Part shown: piece after piece, positions 25,376-36,845 of the stretch
How the letters are laid out: the number at the start of each line of letters is the position of its first letter
Numbering within the stretch: the stretch's first letter is position 1
NCBI GenBank assembly: GCA_032622095.1
Contig: CP136062.1
Coordinates: forward strand, 6,324,001-6,388,000
Length of the DNA stretch: 64,000 nt
Direction: 5' to 3'
DNA from: Siphonodentalium dalli
Taxonomy: Eukaryota; Mollusca; Scaphopoda; Gadilida; Siphonodentaliidae
Translations under genes and position numbers: made by a program
Notes under the pieces: model-generated
What the model was told of the DNA's origin: nothing
The model's input: the letters and a program-made list of their open reading frames with translations, nothing else
The model's database searches: none

Positions 25376-25489
25376 GCATTGCGTTCGAAACGGAGCTAGG
25401 TTCCATCCGCGGGGAGATGGGGAACCCGGAGGAAGGGGAAGGTGGAGAGACAATTTTTTGGCGTATAAATAGATAATATATATTATACT

Positions 25490-25730
25490 AGAAGGTGACC
25501 CGTCTTCGTCCGGGCTTTGACCTTGAATTGACCATTTTGAAGGTCAAGGTCAGGTGGGGTCAAACACCAACACCCCAAAAATGGTGGAAATCGGCCCAGC
25601 GGATACCAGGAAATCGGCCCAGCGGATACCGAGATATCCTATGCATCAAATTTCGTCCGTAAAAATCCGCCAGTTTAACCCGATTTGATTTCCACTCAAG
25701 TATATAAACGCGCCTCATATACACACGCTC
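25490..25730. repeat. Short dispersed 'GGTGACCCG' repeat copy
   Basis: It begins 'aaggtgacccgtcttcgtcc' and has one 'aaggtcaaggtcaggtgggg' module and a doubled 'aaatcggcccagcggatacc'. It is probably truncated compared with the copy at 26,283. Confidence 0.65.
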
Positions 25731-26099
25731 ATTAATTATCAAGTTTCAACGTAAAGATAAATTACCATCGGTGCCCGAGATATCGCCAAGACGTCTGAAA
25801 CAGTCAAATGCATCGGCCGGTTAAGCGTTAACGTGATCTAACGTTATGACCTCTAACGACGTCATAGAAGTTACGCATTGTTTTTATCCTGATGGAAGAT
25901 AGTACCACTTCTTCTTGATAATTGAGGCAGATAACTAAAACGGATACATAGGCATTATATATCGTTGGAAAGAGGACACACGAAAGATTCTCACAGTGTC
26001 ATTATTATGACTGGCATTTTATTATTCGCGCTGTTTCGAATCGATTTGTAAGCACCGAACTCAAATGAAAGTCTCGTAACACAGCGTAAAAACAGATTT
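25731..26099. other. Element interior, no gene seen
   Basis: No gene or clear repeat recognised. Short tandem words such as 'gacctctaacgacgtcatag' occur singly. Confidence 0.45.
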
Positions 26100-27125
26100 G
26101 ACCTCGGCACGTGAAAAGGTGACCTCGGATCTGAAAATCAATAGGCCTATGTCACCCCCCGGCCGAAATTACCCCCAAATACCAAGTTTCATCGAAATCG
26201 GGTCGGCCGTTTTCGAGTTCATCGATTACACACACACACACACACCCTAACACACACACAAACAGATCTTCCAAAATATATAAGGTGACCCGACTTCGTC
26301 CGGACTTTGACCTTGAATTGTCCATTTTGAAGGTCAAGGTCAGGTGGGGTCACGATTTGACCCGTCCAAAACACTGCCCGGACAAAAGTACCCGACAAAC
26401 GTGCCCGTCGAAATCCATCCGGTTTTACCCGATTTGACCTCGAATTGATAATTTTGAAGGTCGAGGTTAGTTCAGGGTCACGACTCGACCCGTCCAAAAC
26501 ACTCAGTGGACAATATTAACCCCACGTATCAAATTTCGTCGAAATCCCATCAAAATTCGCGATTTGATCTTGAATTGACCCGATTCCAAGGTCAAGGTCA
26601 CGTCGCACGGCAAACGAATAGGCTTATGAGAATCCCCATACGAAAGTATCCATAGTCACTAAGTTTCATCGAAATCCCGTGATATTCGGGCGTTTGACAT
26701 TGAAATGACCCGATTTCAAGGTCAAGGTCAAGTCGCACGTGCAGATTAATAGCCTATGCCACTCCCCGGCCGAAAGTACCCTCACATACCAAGTTTCATC
26801 GAAATCCCGTGATATTCGGGCATTTGACCTTGAAATCACCCTATTTCAAGGTCAAGGTCACGTCGCACGTGCAAATCAATAGGCCCGTGCCCGGCCCCGG
26901 CCGAACGTACCCCCACATACGAAGTTTCATCGAAATCGAAATGACCCGATTTCAAGGTCAAGGTCACGTTGCACGGACAAATTAATAGGCACATGCCACC
27001 CCCCGGCCGAAAATACCCCCACATGCCAAGTTTCATCGAAATCGGCTCGGCTCGGCTAATCGCGAACACACAGACAGACACACACACACACACAGACAGA
27101 TCTTCCAAAATATATAATAGACTAG
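26100..27125. repeat. Composite of dispersed repeat copies with (CA)n tails
   Basis: One copy ends at 26,265-26,282 with a (CA)n tract and 'cttccaaaatatataa'. The next starts at once with 'aaggtgacccgacttcgtcc'. It then holds several ~125 bp modules ('aaggtcaaggtcacgtcgca', 'aagtttcatcgaaatcccgt', 'gatattcgggc') and ends at 27,118 with another CA tract and the same 'cttccaaaatatataata'. The head-to-tail join suggests insertion of one copy next to another or slippage-based growth. Confidence 0.75.
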
Positions 27126-28030
27126 CCGATGAGCCCGACGTTGTCCGGGCTATTCAAAAACCAAATTTCAAGTCGATAGCTCTACCCGTTTCCGAGATCT
27201 GGTCTGCGCATGCGCGAAGCTGGCGTCACACGGGCTCGGCGACCCGATAAAATTCGTATCCGGGGCAAGATACATTCACATAGCAAATTTCAAGTCGATA
27301 GCTCCACCCGTTTCCGAGATCTGGTCTGTGCATGCGCGAAGCTGGCGTCGCACGGGCTCGGCGACCCGATAAAATTCGTATCCGGAGCAAGATACATTCA
27401 CATACCAAATTTCAAGTCGATAGCTCTACCCGTTTCCGAGATCTGGTCTGCGCATGCGCGAAGCTGGCGTCACACGGGCTCGGCGACCCGATAAAATTCG
27501 TATCCGGGGCAAGATACATTCACATAGCAAATTTCAAGTCGATAGCTCCACCCGTTTCCGAGATCTGGTCTGTGCATGCGCGAAGCTGGCGTCGCACGGG
27601 CTCGGCGACCCGATAAAATTCGTATCCGGGGCAAGATACATTCACATAGCAAATTTCAAGTCGATAGCTCCACCCGTTTTATGAGATCTCGTCTGCGCAT
27701 GCGTGAAGCGGGCGCCACACGGGCTCGCCAATACGACAAGGTCGACCGCCTGGTCAAAAACGCATGCGCGAAGCTGGCGTCGCACGGGCTCGGCGACCCG
27801 ATACAATTCGTATCAGGGGCAAGATACATTCACATAGCAAATTTCAAGTCGATAGCTCCACCCGTTTCCGAGATCTGGTCTGCGCATGCGCGAAGCTGGC
27901 GTCGCACGGGCTCGGCGACCCGATAAAATTCGTATCAGGGGCAAGATACATTCACATACCAAATTTCAAGTCGATAGCTCCACCTGTTTCCGAGATCTGG
28001 TCTGCGCATGCGCGAATCTGGCGTCCAAAG
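27126..28030. repeat. Minisatellite, 122 bp unit, ~7 copies
   Basis: Units contain 'tttcaagtcgatagctccac', 'gcgcatgcgcgaagctggcg' and 'aaattcgtatccggggcaag'. Successive ORF starts at 27,210, 27,332, 27,454 and 27,576 are 122 bp apart. Because 122 is not a multiple of three, the same open frame recurs in all three phases, giving several long overlapping ORFs that are not genes. One unit near 27,680-27,770 is rearranged. The unit is CpG-rich relative to its surroundings. Confidence 0.9.
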
Positions 28031-30740
28031 GTTTAGGTTGAAATAATGGAGCCTTTTTCAAAAAGTGAAAACAAATTGAACGACTTTTCTGGAACAGATC
28101 GATTTGGATCCGTTTTGGACTCTGGATTCCACAAAAGTCATCTCCGTTTCGCGTGTAGCATAATATGAATCTTCGTCGGAGATATGATGTAAAGCACATG
28201 GGCCCAACTTGCAAAATTTGAGGGCCCGTAACTTTTGCATTTCTTCTCTGATTTCAAAAATATTTTCTGGTGTAGGTTCTTTTCGTTCAGGGAATCCATC
28301 TACTTAAATACTTAAATAGATGAATGTCAATCAACATTTTTTTTTATTTTGCCCCCACCCCAGCGTCAATAAAACTGACAACGGTCAACACGACTATGAT
28401 ACCCAAATGCAATTATCTGGAATGATACGAGAGGACAGCATAGTAAATCAAATAGAGGTTTGCCTATATATAGGCGGTAACTCCGCAGGGAAAGCGCGGA
28501 CACAAGTGTTGATGCCCGTGGGCAGTGGTGCATATCGAGGTGTCCATATGGTCCAAATTTGGATGCCCTGCTCCTCATAATTTCCGAGATAGTAAAATGA
28601 CATTTTTTCAGATAAAGGAAGATAAGTCTGCGAGGAAAGCGCGGACAATATTCGTTATGCGACTTAGGCATACAACTCAATTTCCTCAACATATTTACCA
28701 ACTTTTAGTTTTCTACTGCTCATACTTTCCGAAATAAAGTGATTATAAAAGTGTGCAGTATTTTAATAATAATAATAATAATAATAATAGTGAAAAATAT
28801 TTTTTTTTTAAATTTCATTCCGTGGCGAAGCGTTGGGCCGAACTCATGATATCTTCATTTTCTGTATCCCTTTGCCTACATTCCCTCGATTTCACGGTCC
28901 TCCTCACATTAGTTTCTGAGTATTTTCAATTAAACAGAAAACGGCCCCAATAGAAAAACAATATACTTCCTTGGTTACACCATGGAAGTATAATAATAGG
29001 ATCAATCATGAGTGGAAAGAATAGCAGTTTATGGACGGAAAATATGAAGTATGGTAATTATATGTTGTCCTAATATGTGTAGGTTGATCTCAAGTGTTTG
29101 GACGTGACCCCACCCCTGCCTCGAAATTGGGTGACGGGATTGGGAAAACATCAACCCCTGGCACAAAATGCTAAGCTTGAGGCCCCGTAACTTCGTTAGT
29201 TTCCATCGGATTTAAAAGTTGTTTCCAGTTTTGTGATTTGCGGCTGACATGGATTGCATAGTATAAATTTCATCTGATTTGGAGACGGATAACACTTTGA
29301 TTATTGGAAAGCATATGGGCCCAAATTCAAACTTGGACGGCCAAAATCTCCGCCATTTCCCAACATATTTACGATCTGTTTTCAGCTTCGAGATCGGCTG
29401 ATGTTGCAGATGTTATATTCTAAGTTTCATCTGATTCGGAAAAGAATTAAAAATTGGTACCACTGACCACCCCTCCCCAGACACACAATACCGAACCGAC
29501 ACTGGCAAAATTTGGCCCACCGCGTGCCGTCTTCAGTCCGTACGCATTTTCGTATCAGATGACATCCTATGTTCGATATCTTCGGAGGAGATGTGTTATC
29601 AAGCACATGGGCCCAAAATTGCAAAGTTTGAGGGCCCGCGATTCTTTTAGTTTTCGATGGATTTTCGAAATTCTTCCAGTTTCTAGATCGGCTGATGTTG
29701 CAGATGTTATATTCCAAGTTTCATCTGATTCCGAGAATAATTAAAATTTGGTACCACGGACCACCCCTCCCCAGACCCACAATAATGAACCGACACTGGC
29801 AAAATTTGGCCAGCCGCGTGCCCTCTTCCGTCCGCACACGTTGGCGTATCAGTTGACATCCAAACTTCGACATCTTCGGAGGAGATGTGGTCACAAGCAC
29901 ATGGGCCCAAATTGCAAACTTTGAGGGCCCGTAACTCTTGCATTTCTTCTCGGATTTCAAAAATCCTTTCCAGTATGGGTTTGTTTTCGTTCAGGGAATC
30001 AACATACTTAAATAGAGGAATGTCAATCAAAACATTTTTTTTTTCGAAAATTTTGCCCCCACCCCAGCGTCAAAATATATGGCCGACCCTGTTCAATTTT
30101 CTTTTTCAGACTAAACTGACAATGGTCAACACGACTATGAAATCCAAATGCAGTTATCTCTAATGATACGAGAGTACAGCATAGTAAATGAAATAGAGGT
30201 TTGCCTATTTATGGGCGGTAACTCCTCAGGAAAAGCGCGGACACAAGTTTTGATGCCCGTGGGCAGTAGGGCATATCGAGGTGTGCATACGGTCCAATTT
30301 TCGATGCTCTGCTCCTTATAATTTCCGAGATAATAAAATGAAATGTTTTCAGATAAAGGGAGATAACTCCTCGGGAAAAATGCGGACACTATGCTTTATG
30401 CGACCTGGGCATACAACTATTTGACCCCAACATACGTACCAAGTTTTAGTGTGCTACTCCTTATACTTTTCGAGTAATAAGGGTTGCAAAAGTGTCAAGT
30501 ATAATAATAATAATAATGAAAAATAATCAAAAAAGGGCCATAACTCCGTCAAGAAACATTGGACCGACATGCGGATACCTTTATTTTTAGTAGACCTCAG
30601 ATGCCTACATATTCGCTACAGGTTTTGTGTTTCTACTGCAATTACTTTCTGAATATTTCCAAATAAACGGAAAACGGCGCCAGTACAAAAACAATATACT
30701 TCCTTGGTTACACCATGGAAGTATAATAATAATAATAATC
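28031..30740. repeat. Two diverged ~0.8 kb repeat copies plus ~298 bp tandem units
   Basis: About 28,140-28,998 and about 29,870-30,733 align in the same order: 'cacatgggcccaa', 'agggcccgtaact', 'ttttcgttcagggaatc', 'ggcggtaactcc', an (AAT)n tract, and 'ggttacaccatggaagtata'. Between them, 'cacatgggccc' plus 'cgtgcc.tcttc.gtccg' modules recur about 298 bp apart (29,510 and 29,808). Both copies end in (TAA)n after the palindromic 'ccatgg'. Composition suggests a non-autonomous dispersed family that was tandemly duplicated. No coding capacity recognised. Confidence 0.75.
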
Positions 30741-30970
30741 TAAACTAAGTTACCAAGCACCTTCTCGTGAATTGTATGCTCCGGTGTTTTTTTCGGTTTC
30801 CGGTAAAACCGAGTTGTTGTCCGGCTGGGGTAGATTCGATTTTTCTGGGGGGGGGGGGGGGGCAATGGTCAGTGAAAAAAAAACTGCAGGGGGGTACCCA
30901 AACCGAAGAGAACAGTTTTGTTCCACCCTGCAATGTGTCTGCAGTTTTTTCCGCCCCCCCTTGAAATATC
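30741..30970. repeat. G-run repeat at the right arm-interior border
   Basis: A run of about 17 G is followed by 'aaaaaaaaactgcagggggg', and 'ctgcagttttttccgccccc' lies about 60 bp further on, so this is an inverted G-run/C-run pair. The C-run side is the reverse complement of the left border motif at 20,391. Confidence 0.6.
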
Positions 30971-33347
30971 GTAAGGTAAAGTCGAAATATATATGAATTT
31001 GTTGTTTACATGTTCATTCGGCTTTCTACCACGGCTAGTACCGTCCCATGTATACCGTCTTATCCCATCTAATAACGTCCCAAACCGTTCTGCAATATCC
31101 TAAGGTTGTTCTGTGTTTTGCCGCTTCTGTCCCATCGATGAAAAAAGTTGATTTAATCTGAGTATGGTCATTAAAATTCTACAATGATGTCGAAAATTTT
31201 TTTTCATTTATTGGAGATTTGGGAATGACCCGGGATGATTTGGAAGTGGCGAAACCCCTCCCCTACAACCCAATTTTAGGTGAGGGTGTCGAGTTTGATG
31301 CAAAAATATCACCGTGGGACGGGGAAATACGAATGCGGTGAACGATGTTTGTGTTTACCATCTAATACCGTCCCATCCCGTTTTTCTGCGTTTTACGAAA
31401 ACAGTTTTGATCTTGATTATGGTCAATAAAATGCTAAAATGATGCCGAGAAGATGTTGATCTAACATTTTATGCAAAAATATCACCGTGGGACGGGGAAA
31501 TATGAATGTGATGAATGATGTTTTGGAGTAAGCAATATTTGATTACGAACAGAACATGTAATACAAGCCTAAAATCCTTTTATCAAATGAGGTTGTTGTT
31601 TACCATTTCGTTCTGCAATTTCCTAAGCTGTTTCAACTTCCGTCCCATTGGCGAAACAAATTGTTTTAATCTTGATTATGGTCAATAAAATGCTACACAG
31701 ATGTCGAGAAGATATTATTCTAATATTATGTACAGAAATATCGTCATGGGACGGCGGCAAAATATGAATGCATTTATGGTCTACATGTTCGTTCTGCCAT
31801 TACCGCGGCCGTTCTGCGTTTTACCCATCGACGAAACAAGTTATTTTAAACTAGATTAAAATGCTACACTGATGTCGTGAATATATCAATCTAACATATG
31901 TCAAGAATAGTCGTCATAGGACGGCGAAATATGAATGAATTTGTTGTTTTGTAATTATAATAAAGAGCGTTTCTTAGTTTACATTATATAACCCATGAGA
32001 GATGTGTTTGCCATTAACCACATGTTGCTGGTTCGAACAGCGTTCAAATACATGAATAGTAGAATACTCTACACCATTCGTAAGTGCATAACACAAACAG
32101 CGAGTAATTCTCACTGAGACGATATCATCACCCTAAAGAGTCTGTGTCATCTGCCACCAGTTATGCAAACACAAGCTTAGTGCCAACGTAAACTCAAGCT
32201 CAGTGCCGACGTGAACAGAGTGTGAACAACTGAACGCCGTGTCAAACATTTTTGATATTGGTTTCTCCTTGTACGTTCATTAATAGTGAATTCTTATAGT
32301 ACTCGCATGTGATATTTGGATTTACCACACAATTTGTAAGTAAAAACTGATTTTGTTATGTTCGTTCTGCGTTTTACATAGCTCTTCTGTCCCATATCGA
32401 TGACGTAAGCTGTCCCGTCGGCGCGACGAGTTGTTTTGTGCCACACAAATGTCGAGAAAATGTAACATTTTAACATGTCACAATGGGACGGGGAAATGTA
32501 AATGCATTGAATGATTTTGTTGTTTCCAAAGGTTGTTCTGCGTTTTTGTCCCGTCCCATCTTTCTGTTCTGAGTTCTTTAACACCGTCTCAACCCATCTA
32601 ATACCGTCCCATCCCATCTAATACCGTCCCATCTAGTTCTGCAATTTCCAAAGGTTGTTCTGCGTTTTGCAGCTGCTATCCCATCAGCGAAAATAGTTGT
32701 TTTAATCTTTAATGGTCATGACGTCGAAAAGATGTTAGCTGTTCTGCGTTTTCTAATACCGTCCCATCCCAATTATGGTCAATAAAAAGGGATCACCGAT
32801 CTAATACCGTCCCATCCCGTTCTGCAATTTCGCTTCCGTCCCATCAGCGAAAAAAAACATGTTTTCATCTTGATTATGGTCATTAAAATGTTACAATGAA
32901 CGAAATATGAATGCATGGGGTGATTTGGTGTTTGTTTACATTTTCGTTCTGCAATTTCATACGGTTGTTCTGCGCTTTAATACCGCTTCCGTTCCGTCCC
33001 ATCAGCGAATAAAAACATGTTTTAATCTTGATTGTGGTCATTAAAATGCTACAATGATGTCGAGAAGATGTTAATCTAACATTTTATGTAAAAATATCGC
33101 CGCGGGACGGGGAAATGTGAATGCATGGGATGATTTGGTGTTTGTTTACATTTTCGTTCTGCAATTTCGCTTCCGTCCCATCGACGAAAAAAGTTGTTTT
33201 CATCTTGATTATGGTCAATAAAATGCTACAGTGATGTCGAAAAGATGTTAATCTAACATTTTATGCAAAAATATCACCGTGGGACAGGGAAATATGAATG
33301 TATGGGGTGATTTGGTGTTTACATTTTCGTTCTGCGTTTGACCGTAA
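30971..33347. repeat. Right arm of the foldback element (outer satellite, inverted)
   Basis: Satellite modules A and B appear in the opposite orientation to the left arm ('tctaataccgtcccatccc', 'ttcgcttccgtcccatcg', 'gaagatgttaatctaacatt'). Only one or two copies of each are present, so the large left-arm expansion is absent here. From about 32,899 to 33,347 the match to the left terminus is continuous. About 31,960-32,330 is non-repetitive. Confidence 0.85.
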
Positions 33348-35164
33348 ACGTAATCCGACGTTTGTTTGTCACAATTGTGAAACCATATTTTCGAGGCTTA
33401 TTACCTTGTGGAAACAACGCTCTTTATTGTTGTTGTTTTCCCAAACAGTAAATAATTCATGTTCAAATGCGTCTGTGTACGTATTCTTGCCCTGTGTTTC
33501 ATACACGACCGATTATACTGAAGAGTCTGACTAACTCAAATAAACACGACGCTCTGAATTATATCATGGTCCATTAATGCTGATAGATAACTGGTTATCT
33601 GAGAGTGTTGTCCTCTTGCTTTGACCGATGTTTATAGAGTTTTCACTGCCTGAGAGTGTAAGGAATAGATACATCCTTTTTGGATTAGATTAAGGGGTAA
33701 TTGATATAATGAAAATAATTTGCTTTTGAGTAAGCATTGAATTTGATTAAGGTGGTAGCTATTATAATATAATATTTTGCTTATGGTTATACATTGGATT
33801 TGATTAAGGGGTAATTGATATAATGACAATAATTTGCTTTTGAGCATGCATTGGACTTGATTAAGGTGGTAGTTAGTATAATAGAATATTGTGCTTAGGG
33901 ATTAAGGGGTAATTGATATAATGGAAATAATTTGCTTTTGAGTATGCATTTAATTTGATTAAGGTGGTAGCTATTATAATATAATATTTTGCTTATGGTT
34001 ATACACTGGATTTGATTAAGGGGTAATTGATATAATGGAAATAATTTGCTTTTGAGTAGGCATTGGATTTGATTAAGGTGGTATTTATTATAATATAATA
34101 TTTTACTTATGGTTATATATTGGATTTGATTAAGGGGTAATTGATATAATGAAAATAATTTGCTTTCGAGTATGCATTGGATTTGATTAAGCTGGTAGTT
34201 ATGCTTTATTATTATTAAGGGGGTGGACTTTGATAAATGTATTTGTTATTATTGGGGTGGGTAGATGAAAAGTTTTAGTTTTTTTGTTATGCCGTGATCA
34301 TATTTTGACGCCCAGAGGTGAATCAGTTATGTCCCGTTATATAAATAACGTAATGAGTTGCTCCCACGATTTTCATGGGGTCGGCTGAGTTTGGATTTCC
34401 GGGAGACTGCCGAGCTGGGATTTCTTAGGGATCCTTACTCAGTTAGCCCTTTATACCACTGGATAACACTTAATAATTTAATATGTATTGAATGATTTCA
34501 TTTATTAATATTTAGACTCCACCTCACTATATTGTCACGGCATATCAAAATAGAAATAATCATCAAATATATATAGACAATAAATCGCATCAATTTTTTA
34601 GTTTTGTTTGTGTTATCTCCCTTTTTCATCAGCCTGGGTATATCCTTGTTAGGTTCCATCAGTGGTAGTCGTCTCTATCTTGCCATGTGAGCAAGACCCT
34701 TTGCTTTAGCTGCTCGTTTCTCTGTTATTAATGGATTGAACCTACATTTCTAAATCCGCTAATTATATTTATAAAATAATCTTAACTTATTCCGAGTGGG
34801 GTCATAGTACAAGTTTCGACTTGGACTTGTGACACTACTGGGGAATAGGTCACAATTTGACTGCATTTTTTTTGTTTTATCTAAAGTTAAGGTATAAGTT
34901 GATCTATATTAAATGACACGTAGTTCCCTTTTTTATTTTTCATTCTTGCACAACAAGTATAATTAGTCTTGACTACATTTTGTTCACCACACATAACAAG
35001 TTTTGAGCTTATAACTGACTCCAAGTTATTCACAATTATGGAGTTCCATCGCTTAGCGCGTCAATGGTAACAATGAACCCCATTCCATTCTTGATTAACG
35101 GTCCTCCCATTAAAAGAGAAATAAAACTGTAGTTTCTATATAACCCTAGAGTACAATTCGCTAC
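33348..35164. other. 1.8 kb substitution inside the right arm, with a 114 bp minisatellite
   Basis: Both the left terminus and the duplicated copy at 44,794-46,094 have 61 bp at this place (45,002-45,062). Here those 61 bp are replaced by 1,817 bp. About 33,687-34,205 is a five-copy AT-rich minisatellite ('gattaaggggtaattgatat') with units of about 98-115 bp. The rest carries no recognised gene and no clear terminal repeats. Confidence 0.75.
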
Positions 35165-35375
35165 ACTATTAAATTGTTGCTCCATGTACGCAATGTTAAT
35201 GCCGACTATATATAACCATTTTGATGCCGCTACACGCTGTATTATTGATAAACAGTCGGTTTTCTAATACCGTCCCAATACCGTCCCGCGCCGTCGCAAA
35301 TACCGTCCCATACCGTCCCAATACCGTCCCATACCGTCCCGTCCCATCGTCCCATTCTGCGTTTTAGTCACTCCC

Positions 35376-35383
35376 TGTATCTC
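35376..35383. repeat. Right 8 bp target-site duplication TGTATCTC
   Basis: It directly follows the inverted terminus CTGCGTTTTAGTCACTCCC and matches 10,945-10,952 exactly. LINE-1 coding sequence resumes at the next base. Confidence 0.9.
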
Positions 35384-35433
35384 TTTCATTTGTGTGAAAA
35401 AATGTGGGCGTTCCTCCGTGTTGTGTAAACAGG
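35384..35433 (-). pseudogene. Detached endonuclease segment of LINE-1
   Basis: Read on the minus strand and joined through one copy of the 8 bp target duplication to 10,944, this piece translates as LFTQHGGTPTFFHTNE, then RDTA, running straight into EIDYIF of the LINE-1 frame. That is the expected C-terminal endonuclease context. Beyond about 35,433 the frame meets AT-rich sequence with stops, so LINE-1 is probably 5'-truncated here. An identical second copy lies at 45,282-45,331 because this flank was duplicated with LINE-2. Confidence 0.85.
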
Positions 35434-35860
35434 TCCTTTTTATTATAGAACTTTATTAAGTTTACTTTATTAAGTACTATGTTACGTACACGGCTACAAA
35501 ATTAATTTATGAACACAGTTTTGTCAAAGGTGTCATTACCTGCGACCAGAAATTATTTAGACAGTACGGAAGCGATCGAATTCTCGCATTGTTGACTTTT
35601 CGAATGATAGAACACTGACACACGGCGATGGTAAAATGGTTTTCACGGTGATAATCCTGATGAGAAAGTATGGAATAATACAATAAGTCTGCCGTACACA
35701 ACACTGACTACAGTACAGTACCGTTTATTAAATATAATTAATATAAGTTATAACAGTTTGTAACTTTGTTTTCAGTTTTGAAATGAAACTTGTCAGAGTA
35801 AACTAAAACTGGTATTATTATTAACCATTCTGCAATACCAAATGGCCTCACCTTCACACT
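35434..35860. other. Flank of LINE-1, no gene seen
   Basis: AT-rich sequence duplicated almost exactly at 45,332-45,758. The minus-strand 65-residue ORF here has no recognised domain. Confidence 0.5.
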
Positions 35861-35869
35861 ACTAGTATG

Positions 35870-36196
35870 GCTGAAGGGGTCACTCTCACCAAAAAAGTGC
35901 TGTTCAAAGGGTACACAGGGTTTGAAAATGTGCTGAAGGGTACACAGGGTTTGTGATCGATCGGCACGAACACCACTACTTAAATTGTGTTTATGAAAGT
36001 CTGGCGCCCATTAGCAGTTTGTTTTCAGTACATTTTAATATTCATTGGAACGTAAACAATTATTCTCTAACAGAAATAATGGCAGATACGAAAACTGAAT
36101 GTCCTTTAGAACGACATTTCAAACCATGTGTACCCTTCAGCACATTTTGAAAATCCTGTGTACCCTTCAGCACTTTTTTTGGTGAGAGTGCCCTTT
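35870..36196. mobile_element. Mutator-like MITE, right end cut off by LINE-2
   Basis: This is the left-hand copy of the intact MITE at 45,768-46,098. It has the left 9 bp duplication ACTAGTATG (35,861-35,869), the left inverted repeat 'gctgaaggggtcactctcac' and most of the right repeat. It stops after 'gtgcccttt' and lacks the final 'caac' and the second ACTAGTATG. LINE-2 3' sequence begins at once. Confidence 0.8.
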
Positions 36197-36845
36197 AGTG
36201 TAAACATATTTTTATTTCCAAATCCAAACATAATACACATAATACACAAATGACATAAATATACAACATATAAGAGATAATGTATGGAAATGAGGATCAG
36301 ACAACAAGCCCGATGGCTTATATGAAGTCTTCTCCTCTTTGGCGACATGCCCCTTCCCCAATAAGTGAGGGAGGGGTATCGATCAGACGGGAAATAATAG
36401 AAATAATATTTTTTAAAGGAGAAGTAACTAAGTTTAAGTTGGGATGGACACAGCGGAAGATAGTGTTAGGGATAGCAGGAGGCAGAGAGAGAGAGAAGAG
36501 AGAGAGAGAGAGAATGAGAGGGAGAGTGAGAAAGTAGAGGGGACAGAGTTTTCAATAATTTAGTTGCTGCGTGATGAAAATTATGCACGTAGTAATATGC
36601 ATGCGTCAGGCTCCATGGGAGGGGGGTCAATCGCAATGGCCAATTCCTATTTCAATGGGGTTCACTGTGAATATCGCTGCATTCTTCATGTAGAATCATT
36701 TCACGTATTATACAGGATAGTGACAAGTAAAGTAACTTACAAAATAATCGTTATCGGAAGACAGTTAGTACTACATATATAATGGAGAACATCGTGCTGC
36801 CGCATAACGCGGCCGGAATCCAAAGCAATTTGTTACCCATACAGA

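Larger units (their letters stand above)
10953..35375. mobile_element. 24.4 kb foldback-like DNA transposon with satellite-built inverted arms
   Basis: The element is bounded by GGGAGTGACTAAAACGCAG at the left and its exact reverse complement at the right, each next to TGTATCTC. The left core inverted repeat (10,953 to about 11,670) matches the right arm (35,375 back to about 32,899, allowing a 1.8 kb substitution) base for base over long stretches, including shared variants. Removing the element and one octamer restores the LINE-1 reading frame. Long inverted repeats made of tandem subrepeats are the hallmark of foldback elements (Drosophila FB, sea-urchin TU), and 8 bp duplications are usual for hAT, P and some other cut-and-paste families. 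I see no transposase, so it is probably non-autonomous. Superfamily is undetermined. Confidence 0.85.

Noticed and set aside
27210-27926. Overlapping ORFs of 76-116 residues as an arginine-rich protein
   Set aside because: They are one 122 bp unit read in rotating frames; the opposite strand is also open.
31980-32050. tRNA-derived SINE suggested by 'ctggttcgaacagcg' (B-box-like)
   Set aside because: No A box at the right distance, no cloverleaf and no 3' tail.
34260-35160. Solo LTR suggested by 'tgtcacggcatatc' and 'tgtgacactactgg'
   Set aside because: I could not find matching TG...CA ends, a target duplication, a primer-binding site or a second LTR.
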